A DNA stretch of 64,000 nt from DCFW01 sp963790715. GTDB lineage: Bacteria; Bacteroidota; Bacteroidia; Bacteroidales; Bacteroidaceae. The position numbers and the translations under genes were made by a program. How positions within the stretch are numbered: the stretch's first letter is position 1; every line of letters starts with the position of its first letter. Positions 17,242 to 26,640 of this stretch are shown one piece after another. Under the pieces are notes generated by a model, which did not search any database, was not told where the DNA came from, and worked only from the letters and a program-made list of their open reading frames with translations. Location of the stretch: NCBI GenBank assembly GCA_963790715.1, contig CAWBPN010000002.1, forward strand, positions 1 to 64,000. The letters run 5' to 3'.

Positions 17242-18866
17242 TTCTGTTTTAATTTTAATAGTGTCATATAATTCAGGAAAGCGGAATTATAGTTTCTGTT
17301 TCCTTTAGGCCAGCGATTGTCGTCGTAGAAGCCGATGTATACGGTATCTATTTTTTGCAGCAAATCGGCCGGCAGTTCTTCACTTATTCGCTTATGTGTG
17401 AGCATTACGCAAGGCAACGCTTTCATTACCGCCGGTCTGTTGCCGGTATTCAGCGGGCGTATTTTGCGGTTTGCCTCGTAGACCAACTCTATGCGCAAAT
17501 CTTCTTTCGTTATGTAGTAGAACGGTACGCCTTTGAGTATTGTCATATCTCGAGTTTCTTTTATGCTTTTGAATTTCGGATTGTTTGCAACATCACCGAT
17601 AAGAGGCATCATAAACAGTTCGGCCGAAGCAAACAGGGTGGCAATGCAACAAACGAACGTAAACGGTTTCCATCGCACGGTACTGTATACCAACACTCCG
17701 GTTATTGTCCAAATAACTATTGTCAGGAAGAGGAACTCAACCAAACTGATGGTGTGCTTACTGTAAAACATCACGTACAGTACAACAGGCAGTGCAAAAC
17801 AAACCAATGTTATCAGTCCTGTGTTGATATAGTATATTATGCATTCCGACTTTTCTTTGCAATTATGGAATATATAGTATTCCAGCACAAATGCCATTGC
17901 ATAGCAGCACGGAACCATCATCGGCAGCAGATAGCGAGGTTTCTTTTCAGGCATTGCCGACATCAATACAAGTGCCACCAGTGTCCAACCCATCGCAAAA
18001 AGATATTCGCGCTTCATTCCTACCTTTTCAATTCGCTTCTTCCAATATGGAATAGCCAGTGTTGTTACCATCAACAACGACCACACGCCTGTCTCGAGGA
18101 AGAATCTCCAATAGTACCACCACGGGCGAACATTATAGTCTACCCACGAAGATGATTCTTTATTGATTACATGCTGTGCCGCATCATGGTCGAATATAAG
18201 TATATATGCATACCACCATGAACTGATTACCACGCAAATAATTATCATTAATACCAGTGGCAACCATTTGCCTTTCATGTCTGCCTTCTTGAAGAAGAAC
18301 ACGCACGCCAGGAACGGCAGCAGCAAGGCATAAAACGACACTGGACCCTTGCTCATGAACGAAAGTCCGAGAAATACGCCTGCCAGCGGAAACCATAAAT
18401 ATTTGCGATTGTTTTCGTAGAACCCTCGGTACATCAGGTATATAGCCACCATCATGAATGCGTGGCAATAAATGTCCCATGAGGCTGTTCGCCCCATAAG
18501 TACCACATTGTAACACGTTAGAAACAGCAGTGTAGCTACCAAAGCATAGTTCTTGTTACGTGTTATCTTTTCTCCCAACAGATAGAAAAACACTACCCAT
18601 ATCATAGCTGCTATACCGGCCATGGCACGTTGTGCATTGATATTGTCGGGCATCACTTTTTCCACGCCTGCTGCTATCCATGTAGGCAATGGCGGTTTTT
18701 CAAGCCGCAGTTCACCGTTCATCGTAGGCACCATCCAGTGCCCGTCGTATACCATCTCACGCGCAGTGATGATGTTGCGCGACTCCATAATGTCGGGTAG
18801 TATTGTGCCGTTGTTTGCGAAAAACGCAATTACGCAAAGAAAAAATATAATAACACTTTTCTTCAT
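17238..18866 (-). CDS. ArnT/PMT-type (GT39/GT83) membrane glycosyltransferase
   Basis: A protein of about 542 residues with some eleven or twelve membrane helices and a C-terminal periplasmic domain. The first loop carries MESRNIITAREMVYDGHWMVPTMNGELRLEKPPLPTW, with the acidic residues and KPP typical of ArnT, which transfers aminoarabinose from polyprenyl phosphate to lipid A in the periplasm. The acceptor here is not known. A TACTTTTG -7 box at 18898-18891 overlaps the ATG at 18893, so the internal ATG at 18866 (MKKSVIIFF) is chosen. It is the first gene of a four-gene operon. Confidence 0.85.
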   Translation of the reverse strand: MKKSVIIFFLCVIAFFANNGTILPDIMESRNIITAREMVYDGHWMVPTMNGELRLEKPPLPTWIAAGVEKVMPDNINAQRAMAGIAAMIWVVFFYLLGEKITRNKNYALVATLLFLTCYNVVLMGRTASWDIYCHAFMMVAIYLMYRGFYENNRKYLWFPLAGVFLGLSFMSKGPVSFYALLLPFLACVFFFKKADMKGKWLPLVLMIIICVVISSWWYAYILIFDHDAAQHVINKESSSWVDYNVRPWWYYWRFFLETGVWSLLMVTTLAIPYWKKRIEKVGMKREYLFAMGWTLVALVLMSAMPEKKPRYLLPMMVPCCYAMAFVLEYYIFHNCKEKSECIIYYINTGLITLVCFALPVVLYVMFYSKHTISLVEFLFLTIVIWTITGVLVYSTVRWKPFTFVCCIATLFASAELFMMPLIGDVANNPKFKSIKETRDMTILKGVPFYYITKEDLRIELVYEANRKIRPLNTGNRPAVMKALPCVMLTHKRISEELPADLLQKIDTVYIGFYDDNRWPKGNRNYNSAFLNYMTLLKLKQK

Positions 18867-19019
18867 GTCGGACTTGTCTTGTTTTACACACAAAAGTATA
18901 CAAAACTACCTGAATATAATTGGTACCGATTATAAATAAGCCTAAATTGAACAATAAAAAGGACTTTTGTTAATATACCGATATAATTGTCAGGTAGGAA
19001 ATAGTTTTAAAAGGTGTTG

Positions 19020-20222
19020 TCAGGAATTAAGCAACTTCTCAGCCATCCTGTCGGCCAGTTGAATTGCCTTTTCTTCCTCCGATTCATCCATTGCCTGCTT
19101 CATCTCAACAGAGCCGTCAATCAATTCCATATTTGTTTCTTTCGCCCATGCTATCATTCGCCTCAAAGCCGCGCTTGCCCATGTGTACGAGCTGAATAGC
19201 CCGACGTAATGATTCTTTATTTCGCGTATCGACAGTTTTGACAACAAAGCTTCGATTCCCGGATATATTTGTCCCGAGTACGTGGGGCTGCCTATTATGA
19301 GGCCTTTGTAATTGAAAACGTCGCGCAGAATATATGATACATGGGTATGCGATATGTCGTATATCTTCACAGGACTTATACCTTTGGCAGCCAATTCGAC
19401 GGCAATCACTTCCGCCATTTCTTCGGTGTGCCCGTACATCGAGCCGTAAACGATGACTACGCCGTTGCCGGTATCATATCTGCTCATGCGGTCGTAGTTG
19501 CCTATAACTTCGGCCACGTTGCTGCCAGTCCACACCGGACCGTGAGTAGAGCATATATATTTTATGCCTAAATCTTTTACCTTCTTTAATGCATTCTGAA
19601 CCGGTGTCCCGTATTTACCCACTATGCAAGCATAATAGCGAGTCATTTCATCGTTGAAATATGAAGTGTCTATTTTTGTATCCATGAATCCTCCGTTCAG
19701 GGTGCCGAAAGCACCGAAAGCATCGCCTGAGAATAAAGCTCCCGTTTGTTCGTCGAAAGTCATCATCGTTTCAGGCCAGTGAACCATAGGCGTTAAGTAA
19801 AAATGCAAGTTGTGGTGCCCCAAATCTATCGTGTAGCCGTCGGTTACTTGTATGTTGTTGCCAGTCACGCCATAGTATCCTTTAATCATGCCGAGCGTAA
19901 GTCTGTTCCCTACGATTGTTATGTCGGGATAGAACTCGTGGAACAATTTAAGCGACCCTGAATGGTCGGGCTCCATGTGGTTTATTATAAGATAATCTAT
20001 TTTGCGATCACCGATGATACTGTGAATCTTTTTCATGAATTGCTCAAAGAAAGCAACATCCACCGTATCTATTAACGCCACTTTGTCATCGTCGACAATT
20101 AAGTATGAATTGTAAGAAACTCCGTAAGGTAAAGGCCACATGTTTTCAAAAAGAGGCTTTTTACGATCGTTTACGCCAACATAATAAATACCATCCTGAA
20201 TAGAAAAATATTCCTGTTTCAT
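19020..20222 (-). CDS. A-type flavoprotein (FprA/flavodiiron protein)
   Basis: Flavodiiron proteins reduce O2 to water or NO to N2O and protect anaerobes. The 400-residue protein has an N-terminal metallo-beta-lactamase domain with diiron ligands in NHMEPDHSGS, FSGDAFGAFG and STHGPVW, then a flavodoxin domain from about residue 255 (IVYGSMYGHTEEMA, GSPTYSGQIYPGIEALL) for FMN. The length fits the class A two-domain form. A TATATTTG box at 20255-20248 may be its promoter. Confidence 0.92.
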   Translation of the reverse strand: MKQEYFSIQDGIYYVGVNDRKKPLFENMWPLPYGVSYNSYLIVDDDKVALIDTVDVAFFEQFMKKIHSIIGDRKIDYLIINHMEPDHSGSLKLFHEFYPDITIVGNRLTLGMIKGYYGVTGNNIQVTDGYTIDLGHHNLHFYLTPMVHWPETMMTFDEQTGALFSGDAFGAFGTLNGGFMDTKIDTSYFNDEMTRYYACIVGKYGTPVQNALKKVKDLGIKYICSTHGPVWTGSNVAEVIGNYDRMSRYDTGNGVVIVYGSMYGHTEEMAEVIAVELAAKGISPVKIYDISHTHVSYILRDVFNYKGLIIGSPTYSGQIYPGIEALLSKLSIREIKNHYVGLFSSYTWASAALRRMIAWAKETNMELIDGSVEMKQAMDESEEEKAIQLADRMAEKLLNS

Positions 20223-20264
20223 ATTTTTACCTGTTTTATTTCGTAGGCAAATATATGAATTTTT

Positions 20265-20879
20265 TTATTCCAAATCAATAATTCCTTTTCCTTGACGTAT
20301 TAATTCGGCTTTTCCGCTTATGCAGCTTATCACGGTTGATTCTTCAAGTTCGCCTATTCCTCCGTCTATTACGAGGTCAACGTCGTTTGACCATTTTTCT
20401 TCCATCAGTTCCGGATTAGTGGCATATTCTGGGTCTTCTTTTTCTTCAAGAGGTACGGTTGTGGTTAGTATAGGGGCGTCAAGAGCGCGGCATATTTCGC
20501 GACAAATATTATTGTTGGGCATACGTATACCTATTTCTTTACGGTTGCGGAATATTTTAGGAAGGTTTGTCGTGCCTTGTAGGATGAAAGTAAATGCACC
20601 GGGCAGATAACGCTTCATAAGTTTGAATGTAGTGTTATCCACCTTGGCATATTCGCTTATGTTGCTTAAGTCGTAGCAGATGACCGACAGGTTGTTTTTT
20701 CTGGGATCAATTTGTTTTATCCTGCAAATGTTTTCAACCGCACGAGTGTTTAATGCGTCGCAACCGATGGCATATCGTGTATCAGTGGGATAGATGATCA
20801 GTGCCCCGTCGCGTAGCATGTACACAACTTCGTCGATGTCGTCGGGATTGTTATTTTCATTATACAACTTAAGCAGCAT
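20265..20879 (-). CDS. Sua5/YciO/TsaC-family protein
   Basis: A 204-residue protein of the YrdC-like fold. Conserved segments are VVYMLRDGALIIYPTDTRYAIGCDA, RNNLSVICYDLSNISEYA, YLPGAFTFIL, KEIGIRMPNN and LVIDGG. TsaC/Sua5 members make threonylcarbamoyl-AMP for the t6A37 tRNA modification; YciO members are close relatives whose role is less sure. The short length without a Sua5 C-terminal domain fits TsaC or YciO. It follows the peptidase gene by 11 bases. Confidence 0.85.
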   Translation of the reverse strand: MLLKLYNENNNPDDIDEVVYMLRDGALIIYPTDTRYAIGCDALNTRAVENICRIKQIDPRKNNLSVICYDLSNISEYAKVDNTTFKLMKRYLPGAFTFILQGTTNLPKIFRNRKEIGIRMPNNNICREICRALDAPILTTTVPLEEKEDPEYATNPELMEEKWSNDVDLVIDGGIGELEESTVISCISGKAELIRQGKGIIDLE

Positions 20880-20890
20880 AGGCTATGTTT

Positions 20891-22075
20891 TTAAATATGT
20901 AATTTTGCCCTTATATCGGCCGGCATCGAATTCTTGTTTACCATGATATTCATTGTTTTGGCAGCAACGTATGCTTTTGATGCATACCATATACCTTTAT
21001 ATTTACCTGCCAATCCCCATGAATTTTTCACCATGTAGTATTCTTTGCCGTTTTGGTCTTTGGCTATACCGAAGATAACCATTCCGTGGTCGTCTGTTGT
21101 TTCCCAATCGTCAAAACCCAGTTGACGCGATTCCTGCGTTACCGTTTTTTCCGGTAGCGGCTTGCTTGTCAACTCTTTGCGGCGTTCGTCAGGCGTCATT
21201 CCAGTCCAGCGAGCCATGTCGGTACCTGTTATTTGCGCTCCTTTTGAATCGTCGGGCAAAACGGCAATTCCGTCACGTGTAAAACCTATCTCACTGACGT
21301 CAGCACCCCATGCGAATGTATAACCTTTGTATACAATGCTGTCCATCACTTCAATCAACTCGTTTAACGGCAAGTTGTAGTTCGGTCCGCATCTCCAATC
21401 GTCTTCAACTTCAATTGCAAACGGTTGATAAAAAGGATGATGAGTGTACGAGGTCAAAGATACGTAATCGTCAAGATTCAGGCCTAACGATTCTTCGTAT
21501 GTCTGCGGTGTATATTCTTTGCCTTCGTAAGTGAATGTTGCAGGGATTTTACCGTAGTATGTATCAATCATGTTTTGGAATCCTTTTTGCCAAATCGGAG
21601 TAAGTTTCTTCGGGTCGTCTTTTACGATAGCATTGGTATATGCGCTCATCAGTTTCACCAATTCGCCGGTATTTGGCAAAGTATCGCCGTATTCAATACC
21701 GTTATAAACAGATTTTGGCACGATGCCGTAGTTACGCAGGCAATATAGTACATCATAAAAACTTCCGCCTTCAGCCATGGATGCATGGCCGTGATAGCGT
21801 ACATAATTCACCGCACGGTCCATCATTGTATGGTTCTGTACGAATTCTGCGCTGAACTCATGTGTGCCGCGTCCTTCGCGTAGCAGTTCAGCTTCAAAAA
21901 AGCCCAGTCCGGAATAGCTCCAGCACGTTCCCGAACGATTTTGGTTTTTGATACTTGTAATAGGATTTGCTTTTATTGTTGTGAACACAAACCCTTCATT
22001 CTTTTTGGCCTTTTCTTTTGCCGAAACATTCAAGCAGAGCAGAATTGCCATCGTAAGCAACATGTACTTTCTCAT
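20891..22075 (-). CDS. Exported C1-family aminopeptidase (bleomycin hydrolase-like)
   Basis: A cysteine peptidase of the PepC/bleomycin hydrolase group, 394 residues, with a signal peptide of about 20 residues (LLTMAILLCLNVSA), so it is probably periplasmic. The catalytic Cys is in NQNRSGTCWSYSGLGF (about residue 52), the His in DDHGMVIFG and the Asn in MVKNSWG. Cytosolic PepC is longer (about 450), so this is the short exported form common in Bacteroidales. A TACCTTTG box lies at 22134-22127. Confidence 0.9.
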   Translation of the reverse strand: MRKYMLLTMAILLCLNVSAKEKAKKNEGFVFTTIKANPITSIKNQNRSGTCWSYSGLGFFEAELLREGRGTHEFSAEFVQNHTMMDRAVNYVRYHGHASMAEGGSFYDVLYCLRNYGIVPKSVYNGIEYGDTLPNTGELVKLMSAYTNAIVKDDPKKLTPIWQKGFQNMIDTYYGKIPATFTYEGKEYTPQTYEESLGLNLDDYVSLTSYTHHPFYQPFAIEVEDDWRCGPNYNLPLNELIEVMDSIVYKGYTFAWGADVSEIGFTRDGIAVLPDDSKGAQITGTDMARWTGMTPDERRKELTSKPLPEKTVTQESRQLGFDDWETTDDHGMVIFGIAKDQNGKEYYMVKNSWGLAGKYKGIWYASKAYVAAKTMNIMVNKNSMPADIRAKLHI

Positions 22076-22195
22076 TATTGTATGAATATTAATATTAATA
22101 GTGTAAATATTTTATTGATATAAATGCAAAGGTAGCAACTTTTTTGCTATTATTACCGTCTAATGTATAAGAAACAAATAAAAAAATATATTATT

Positions 22196-22843
22196 ATGAG
22201 GAATAGAAGCATCTTTTTATTAGCGGTAGCGGCACTTATTGCAGTGACGGTGACTTCGTGCGGCAATCGTTATCCTGTAATAAGAGGTAATGGCTTAGAG
22301 GGACGTGACGTGCGCCATGTGACAAAGTTCAAATCAATAAACATAGAAGGAAAGGCAAATGTGTTTTATGCTCAGGCAGATACCACAATGGTGATTGTGA
22401 AGTCGGACAAAAATATCATACCGTTTGTATATACAACGGTTGAAGACGGCTGTCTGCATATTTACATGAAGGATCATATAACTTTGCATCCTTCAAAAAA
22501 ATTATCAGTGCTGGTTTACAGTCCTTCTGTAGCATATATTCACAGTGAAGGAGTAGGAACATTTTATGTTCCGGGCAAGTTGCATGTCGATAGTTTGAGT
22601 GTGCATATCGAGGGTGTAGGTTCAGTACGTTTTGCCGATTCGTTGTTTTTCCATTCCTTGTATTTGCATGTCGAAGGCATTGGCGGTGTTAAAGCTACTA
22701 AGTTAAGAGGTGATCATGTTTCGGCGCACATAGAAGGGGTAGGTAAGGTTAAGTTAGGCGGTGTTGTAAATCAATTGGATAAAGTGAGTGAAGGAATAGG
22801 TAGAATAAACACCGATCATTTGACCGTGCTGAACAGAAAATAA
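22196..22843 (+). CDS. DUF2807 (head GIN domain) lipoprotein
   Basis: A 215-residue lipoprotein: signal peptide, lipobox VTVTSC, then a right-handed beta-helical DUF2807 domain. The repeats SVHIEGVGSVRF, YLHVEGIGGVKA and SAHIEGVGKVKL give the ladder. The function of the family is unknown; it is common on Bacteroidota cell surfaces. The frame opens at 22163, but the ATG at 22196 starts a normal signal peptide (MRNRSIFLL), so it is preferred. Confidence 0.85.
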   Translation: MRNRSIFLLAVAALIAVTVTSCGNRYPVIRGNGLEGRDVRHVTKFKSINIEGKANVFYAQADTTMVIVKSDKNIIPFVYTTVEDGCLHIYMKDHITLHPSKKLSVLVYSPSVAYIHSEGVGTFYVPGKLHVDSLSVHIEGVGSVRFADSLFFHSLYLHVEGIGGVKATKLRGDHVSAHIEGVGKVKLGGVVNQLDKVSEGIGRINTDHLTVLNRK

Positions 22844-22890
22844 ATAAATTAATTCACAAGTAGACCTGACTAGTTCTTTTTTAGGTTAGA

Positions 22891-22928
22891 AAGCAAAGGG
22901 CGTTTTTGAGAAAAAACGCCCTTTGCTT
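22891..22928. terminator. Strong hairpin between convergent genes
   Basis: A perfect 17-base stem (22891-22907 with 22912-22928) and a GAGA loop. The stem holds T5/A5 runs, so it can stop transcription in both directions, from the DUF2807 gene and from ndh. Confidence 0.75.
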
Positions 22929-23003
22929 AATTCTGTATTAATGTGGCGCAACTATTCGTTTCAATCCTGTATTTAAAGTATTGAGTACATCACGCGGACA
23001 ATC

Positions 23004-24308
23004 TTACTGTTCTTCGTACATCTTGTTTTCTTTCGGCTTGATTAGCAGGCGGAGCGAAACGTCATAGTTGAAATAGCTCCACACCCAGTCGATGAAAACA
23101 GCCAATTTGTTTCGCATGCCGATTATTGACAGTATATGCACCCACAGCCACAACCACCATGCCACTCTTCCGCTGAAACGGAATTTGCCCAAGTCTGCAA
23201 CTGCGGCATTGCGACCTATTGTTGCCAATGACCCGCGATCATGATATACAAAAGGTACATAGTCTTTCGAATTGTTGAACTTATTTATGTTGACGGCCAG
23301 ATTCTTTGCCATTTGTAGGGCAACTTGTGCTACCTGCGGATGACCCTTTGGTGATGCGTCGCTAATCAGCAATGCAGTGTCACCGACGGAAAATATGTCA
23401 GTATATCCGTGTACACGGTTGAAGTTGTCAACAACGATGCGTCCGCGTCTGTCGTAAGCGCCGTCACCAAGCCCTTTAAGTGCATTCGGTTTTACTCCAG
23501 CAACCCAAAACACGTTGCGCGATGTCAATTTGTTGCCGTCGCTGAACTCAACAACAGGGCGCTCATAACTCTTCACTGCAACGTCCTGATGGATAATGAT
23601 GCCCCGCTTAAGTAATGTTTGTGTTGCTTTCGACGATGCATTCTCCGACATGGAACTTAATAGCCGCGGCGAAGCATCAACAAGATGTATCTCCATCTTA
23701 TTGAAGTCTATTTCAGGATATTCCTTCGGCAGAATTCTTTTGCGCATATCGGCTAACGCTCCTGCCAACTCCACGCCAGTGGCTCCTCCGCCTACAATTA
23801 CGAATGTCAGCGTTTCGCGCAACTGTTGCTCATTGCATGCGCTTAGTGCTTCTTCAAGACTTAGCAGTATACGGTTGCGCAGGAGTAGTGACTCGCTGAC
23901 CGATTTCAGCGGATACGTTGTTTCGCGCAACTTGTCGTTGCCGAAATAATTGGTGTCGCATCCTGTGGCGATTACTAATTTGCCGTATGGTATCGTGCCG
24001 ATATTTGTAACAAGTATCTTTTTCTCAGGATTTACCTCCTCAACCTTGCACATGCGGAAATGAAAACAAGTGGTGTTGCGAAAGATTTTTCTGTGAGGAT
24101 ACGAAATGGAACTGGGTTCCAACCCTGCTGATGCAACTTGATAAAAAAGAGGTTGGAACTGGTAGTAGTTGTTTTTGTCAAGAAGTACAACTTGGTATTT
24201 CTTTTTGTCTATTCTTTTAGCGAACTCAAGACCGGCAAATCCGCCGCCTACAATAATTATTCTTTCTTTTTGAGATTCCGGTATTCTTATAATTTTATCC
24301 ATAATCAT
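23004..24308 (-). CDS. ndh: Type II NADH dehydrogenase (NDH-2)
   Basis: A single-subunit, non-proton-pumping NADH:quinone oxidoreductase of 434 residues. The FAD-binding motif is IIVGGGFAGLEFAKRI near the N terminus; the NADH motif is FVIVGGGATGVELAGAL. FWVAGVKPN and DIFSVGDTALL mark the second FAD contact. A hydrophobic C-terminal stretch (RVAWWLWLWVHILSIIGMRNKL) would attach it to the membrane. A second ATG at 24300-24302 could be the start. It lies behind a short leader with a terminator (see 24389-24453), so it may be controlled by attenuation. Confidence 0.92.
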   Translation of the reverse strand: MIMDKIIRIPESQKERIIIVGGGFAGLEFAKRIDKKKYQVVLLDKNNYYQFQPLFYQVASAGLEPSSISYPHRKIFRNTTCFHFRMCKVEEVNPEKKILVTNIGTIPYGKLVIATGCDTNYFGNDKLRETTYPLKSVSESLLLRNRILLSLEEALSACNEQQLRETLTFVIVGGGATGVELAGALADMRKRILPKEYPEIDFNKMEIHLVDASPRLLSSMSENASSKATQTLLKRGIIIHQDVAVKSYERPVVEFSDGNKLTSRNVFWVAGVKPNALKGLGDGAYDRRGRIVVDNFNRVHGYTDIFSVGDTALLISDASPKGHPQVAQVALQMAKNLAVNINKFNNSKDYVPFVYHDRGSLATIGRNAAVADLGKFRFSGRVAWWLWLWVHILSIIGMRNKLAVFIDWVWSYFNYDVSLRLLIKPKENKMYEEQ

Positions 24309-24388
24309 GATTTACTTTTAATCCCTAATATTATATAACGTAGAATCAATGATTTTTATTATGTGAATCGGTATAAAAAGAACTGGCA

Positions 24389-24453
24389 TAAAAAAAGGAG
24401 TACCGCTGTACTCCAATCTTTGTTAACCTTAAAACTAATACATATGAAAAACA
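24389..24453 (-). ncRNA. Short leader RNA / candidate sRNA upstream of ndh
   Basis: On the minus strand a promoter (TTG at 24488-24486, 19 bases, TATCTTTG at 24466-24459) should start transcription near 24453. About 40 bases later comes a hairpin, GGAGTAC (24414-24408) with GTACTCC (24403-24397), followed by seven T. The product would be about 65 bases, unless RNA polymerase reads through into ndh, whose ATG is 80 bases further on and has no other visible -7 box. From memory, similar promoter-leader-terminator strings occur in Bacteroides genomes; that was not checked. Confidence 0.65.
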
Positions 24454-24458
24454 CATTG

Positions 24459-24488
24459 CAAAGATAGGTGCTATTTTGATATTTGCAA
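24459..24488 (-). promoter_or_regulatory. Promoter of the ndh leader RNA
   Basis: TTG (24488-24486) and TATCTTTG (24466-24459), 19 bases apart on the minus strand. Confidence 0.75.
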
Positions 24489-24684
24489 GAGAAAGATGAT
24501 AAAAAAGTATGTTTTATAACATTATTTATATTTATTGTGTGTGATAACGCAGTATTTGGCAGTTTATGCATTAGCTATTAAATGATATAGCTTTATTGTT
24601 ATAAAAATGGATTTTAGCTATTTTTAAACTAATATATTAATGTGATTATATATCTTTGTAACCAATAACGAATTGCAGAGCCGG

Positions 24685-25182
24685 ATGAATTTGAAAATAA
24701 ACATTAATGATGAAGAGTTAAAAGCTGCTGCCACTAGTGGTAATGATGCTTTTTTACGCGTGTTTACGGACGAATACCGTAAATTTGTTGGAACTGACGA
24801 ACTGCAATCGCTTAATGTGTGGCAATATTTCTTGCTCGAATTTGCTATCTTTAGAGATGAAATGGATGAGGGAGGTTTTTTACAATTAATCCAAAACGGG
24901 TATGGTCCTTACATATTTAAAAATCCTTTTGCAAAATACATGCGGTTGATGGGTGCCGTTGATTTAAGCAAGCTGATATATAAAGCTCGCGAATTCTATG
25001 ACGAACACCAAAAAGAATTGGAAGAGGAATGCACCGAAGATGAATTCATAGCCAAATATGAACGTTATGATGAGTTGAACGACCTTGATGACCTGTTTAT
25101 CGAAGATGAAGATAAGTATGTGAGCCAACTGGCGCATTATGTGGATGAACATATTTCGGACTTTACAAACAAACAAAAATAA
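24685..25182 (+). CDS. DMP19/DUF4375-like protein
   Basis: An acidic cytoplasmic protein of 165 residues. SLNVWQYFLLEFAIFRDEMDEGGFLQLIQNGYG matches the DMP19 (DUF4375) pattern; related phage-type DMP19 is a DNA-mimic protein, but for chromosomal members the role is unknown. The C-terminal third is highly acidic (YERYDELNDLDDLFIEDEDKY). The ATG at 24685 is preferred to the TTG at 24673. A TATCTTTG box at 24651-24658 is a likely -7 element. Confidence 0.7.
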   Translation: MNLKININDEELKAAATSGNDAFLRVFTDEYRKFVGTDELQSLNVWQYFLLEFAIFRDEMDEGGFLQLIQNGYGPYIFKNPFAKYMRLMGAVDLSKLIYKAREFYDEHQKELEEECTEDEFIAKYERYDELNDLDDLFIEDEDKYVSQLAHYVDEHISDFTNKQK

Positions 25183-25189
25183 AATTACG

Positions 25190-26011
25190 ATGAAAAAGAA
25201 TTTTAAATTTTTACTTCTTAGCGCATTATGCGTGGTAGCATTTTCACTCAGTTCATGTCTAAACTCGAATGATAACAACAGTGGTACTTATCCTGCAATT
25301 GTGAGAGTTTCTTACAATTTGGGTACTCCTGAATTTATTGATGCTCTTGGTAATGTATTTATTCCGTCTTCTATGACTATTAACGGAACTACAATTAATC
25401 CAAGCGAAGGTGATATAGCATATATCGGTTATACTGTTAAAAGCTCTACACCAAATGTGTCAAACTCGGCAAAAACATATTCTGTAACATTGAATTATTA
25501 TTGTGATTTAGAAACCTATAACAGTGGTGTGATTACTAGTACTTGGGGGGCTGCAAATGACAGTGTGAACAAATTCCATTTTGCTCAGGATTCATTGGTT
25601 ACAACAGGTAACGTACCGGCATGCAGTGTTTCGATGTTTGGATCTCATCTACTGGCGTGCCTGAACTATTATCCTAATAGCGGTAATGGAAATTATAACC
25701 ATGTTTTTTATTACACAGATCAAAGTTTGTCGCAAGGTAAAAATAATGCTCCGGATACATTGAAGGTTTGGTTGTGCCATCATAGTATAGGCAATTTGCT
25801 TAATGGAGCATCATATAATTATGCAGGCCAGGCTCCATACATTTATTATTTCGGTTATAATTTAACAAATGCTTTGGCAAATGCCGAAGGTCAAGAGGCA
25901 TCATTGCTGAAGAGAGATTCGGTTGTTGTGGATTTGAAAGCAAAGGTGGCTTCGTCTTATGGCAATAAAGCAGCATGGTCGGATAATTGCTGCGTATATA
26001 AGTTTAATTAA
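25190..26011 (+). CDS. NigD-like lipoprotein
   Basis: A lipoprotein of 273 residues with lipobox FSLSSC and a beta-rich, Tyr/Asn-rich exported domain. GTYPAIVRVSYN, GDIAYIGYTV and a later DSVVVDLKAKVASSYG resemble the NigD-like family, although the fit is loose. It follows the DMP19-like gene by seven bases and precedes the Yip1 gene. Start at ATG 25190 because it directly begins a signal peptide (MKKNFKFLLLSA). Confidence 0.55.
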   Translation: MKKNFKFLLLSALCVVAFSLSSCLNSNDNNSGTYPAIVRVSYNLGTPEFIDALGNVFIPSSMTINGTTINPSEGDIAYIGYTVKSSTPNVSNSAKTYSVTLNYYCDLETYNSGVITSTWGAANDSVNKFHFAQDSLVTTGNVPACSVSMFGSHLLACLNYYPNSGNGNYNHVFYYTDQSLSQGKNNAPDTLKVWLCHHSIGNLLNGASYNYAGQAPYIYYFGYNLTNALANAEGQEASLLKRDSVVVDLKAKVASSYGNKAAWSDNCCVYKFN

Positions 26012-26029
26012 TAAAGTTATTTTGAACGC

Positions 26030-26638
26030 TTGAATTTTAAGGATTTATTTAAAATAGCATATAAATTAATTTCCTCCCCTGCAAAAGCTTGGGAGGAAAT
26101 TATTGTCTCTAAGAAGTCTTCATGGGGATTTGTCTTCTCCATGATGATGTTTGCATGCTTTGCCAATTTTATAGGGAGTGCGATAAACAGCATCTCTTCG
26201 GCAAAGGACTTTAATCCTCTGGCATGGTTTAACGGTGCATTGGGCGTATGCTGTGTTCCGTTCTTTGCCGATTTCTTCGGCTTCTTTCTTGCCTTGTGGC
26301 TCTTGCGAAAAGCCGATACAGGATTGTTCGGGCACAAATCACAAAACAATGAACTTTCTCTTTTGGCAGGTTATTCCATGGTGGTTGTCTTTGTTTTGCA
26401 AATAATAGAGGGATTGATTAATCCTATCTTTCAGGACTTTATGCTATTGAAATATATTCTTCAATTTTATATCATATATGTAGTGTGGGAAGGCGTTAAG
26501 GTTATGCATATCGCAAGTGCGAAGCGATATTTGTCATATACAGTGGTGACTTCGTTCATTATATTGGTAAGTGTGTGGTTTGTCGGTGAGATGTATACTA
26601 TTGCATATACGTGCCTCGGCGTGAAAATTTTTAAGTAA
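26030..26638 (+). CDS. Yip1-family membrane protein
   Basis: A 202-residue inner-membrane protein with about five hydrophobic segments. The N-terminal LFKIAYKLISSPAKAWEEI is the usual cytoplasmic lead-in of Bacteroidota Yip1 proteins, whose role is unknown. The apparent start is TTG at 26030; the first in-frame ATG comes only inside the first membrane helix, so an ATG start would lose the conserved lead-in. It ends two bases before smpB. Confidence 0.75.
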   Translation: MNFKDLFKIAYKLISSPAKAWEEIIVSKKSSWGFVFSMMMFACFANFIGSAINSISSAKDFNPLAWFNGALGVCCVPFFADFFGFFLALWLLRKADTGLFGHKSQNNELSLLAGYSMVVVFVLQIIEGLINPIFQDFMLLKYILQFYIIYVVWEGVKVMHIASAKRYLSYTVVTSFIILVSVWFVGEMYTIAYTCLGVKIFK

Positions 26639-26640
26639 AG

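Noticed and set aside
17355..18155. 266-residue plus-strand frame
   Set aside because: Antisense to the ArnT-like gene; Gln/His/Tyr/Cys-rich composition and no family likeness.
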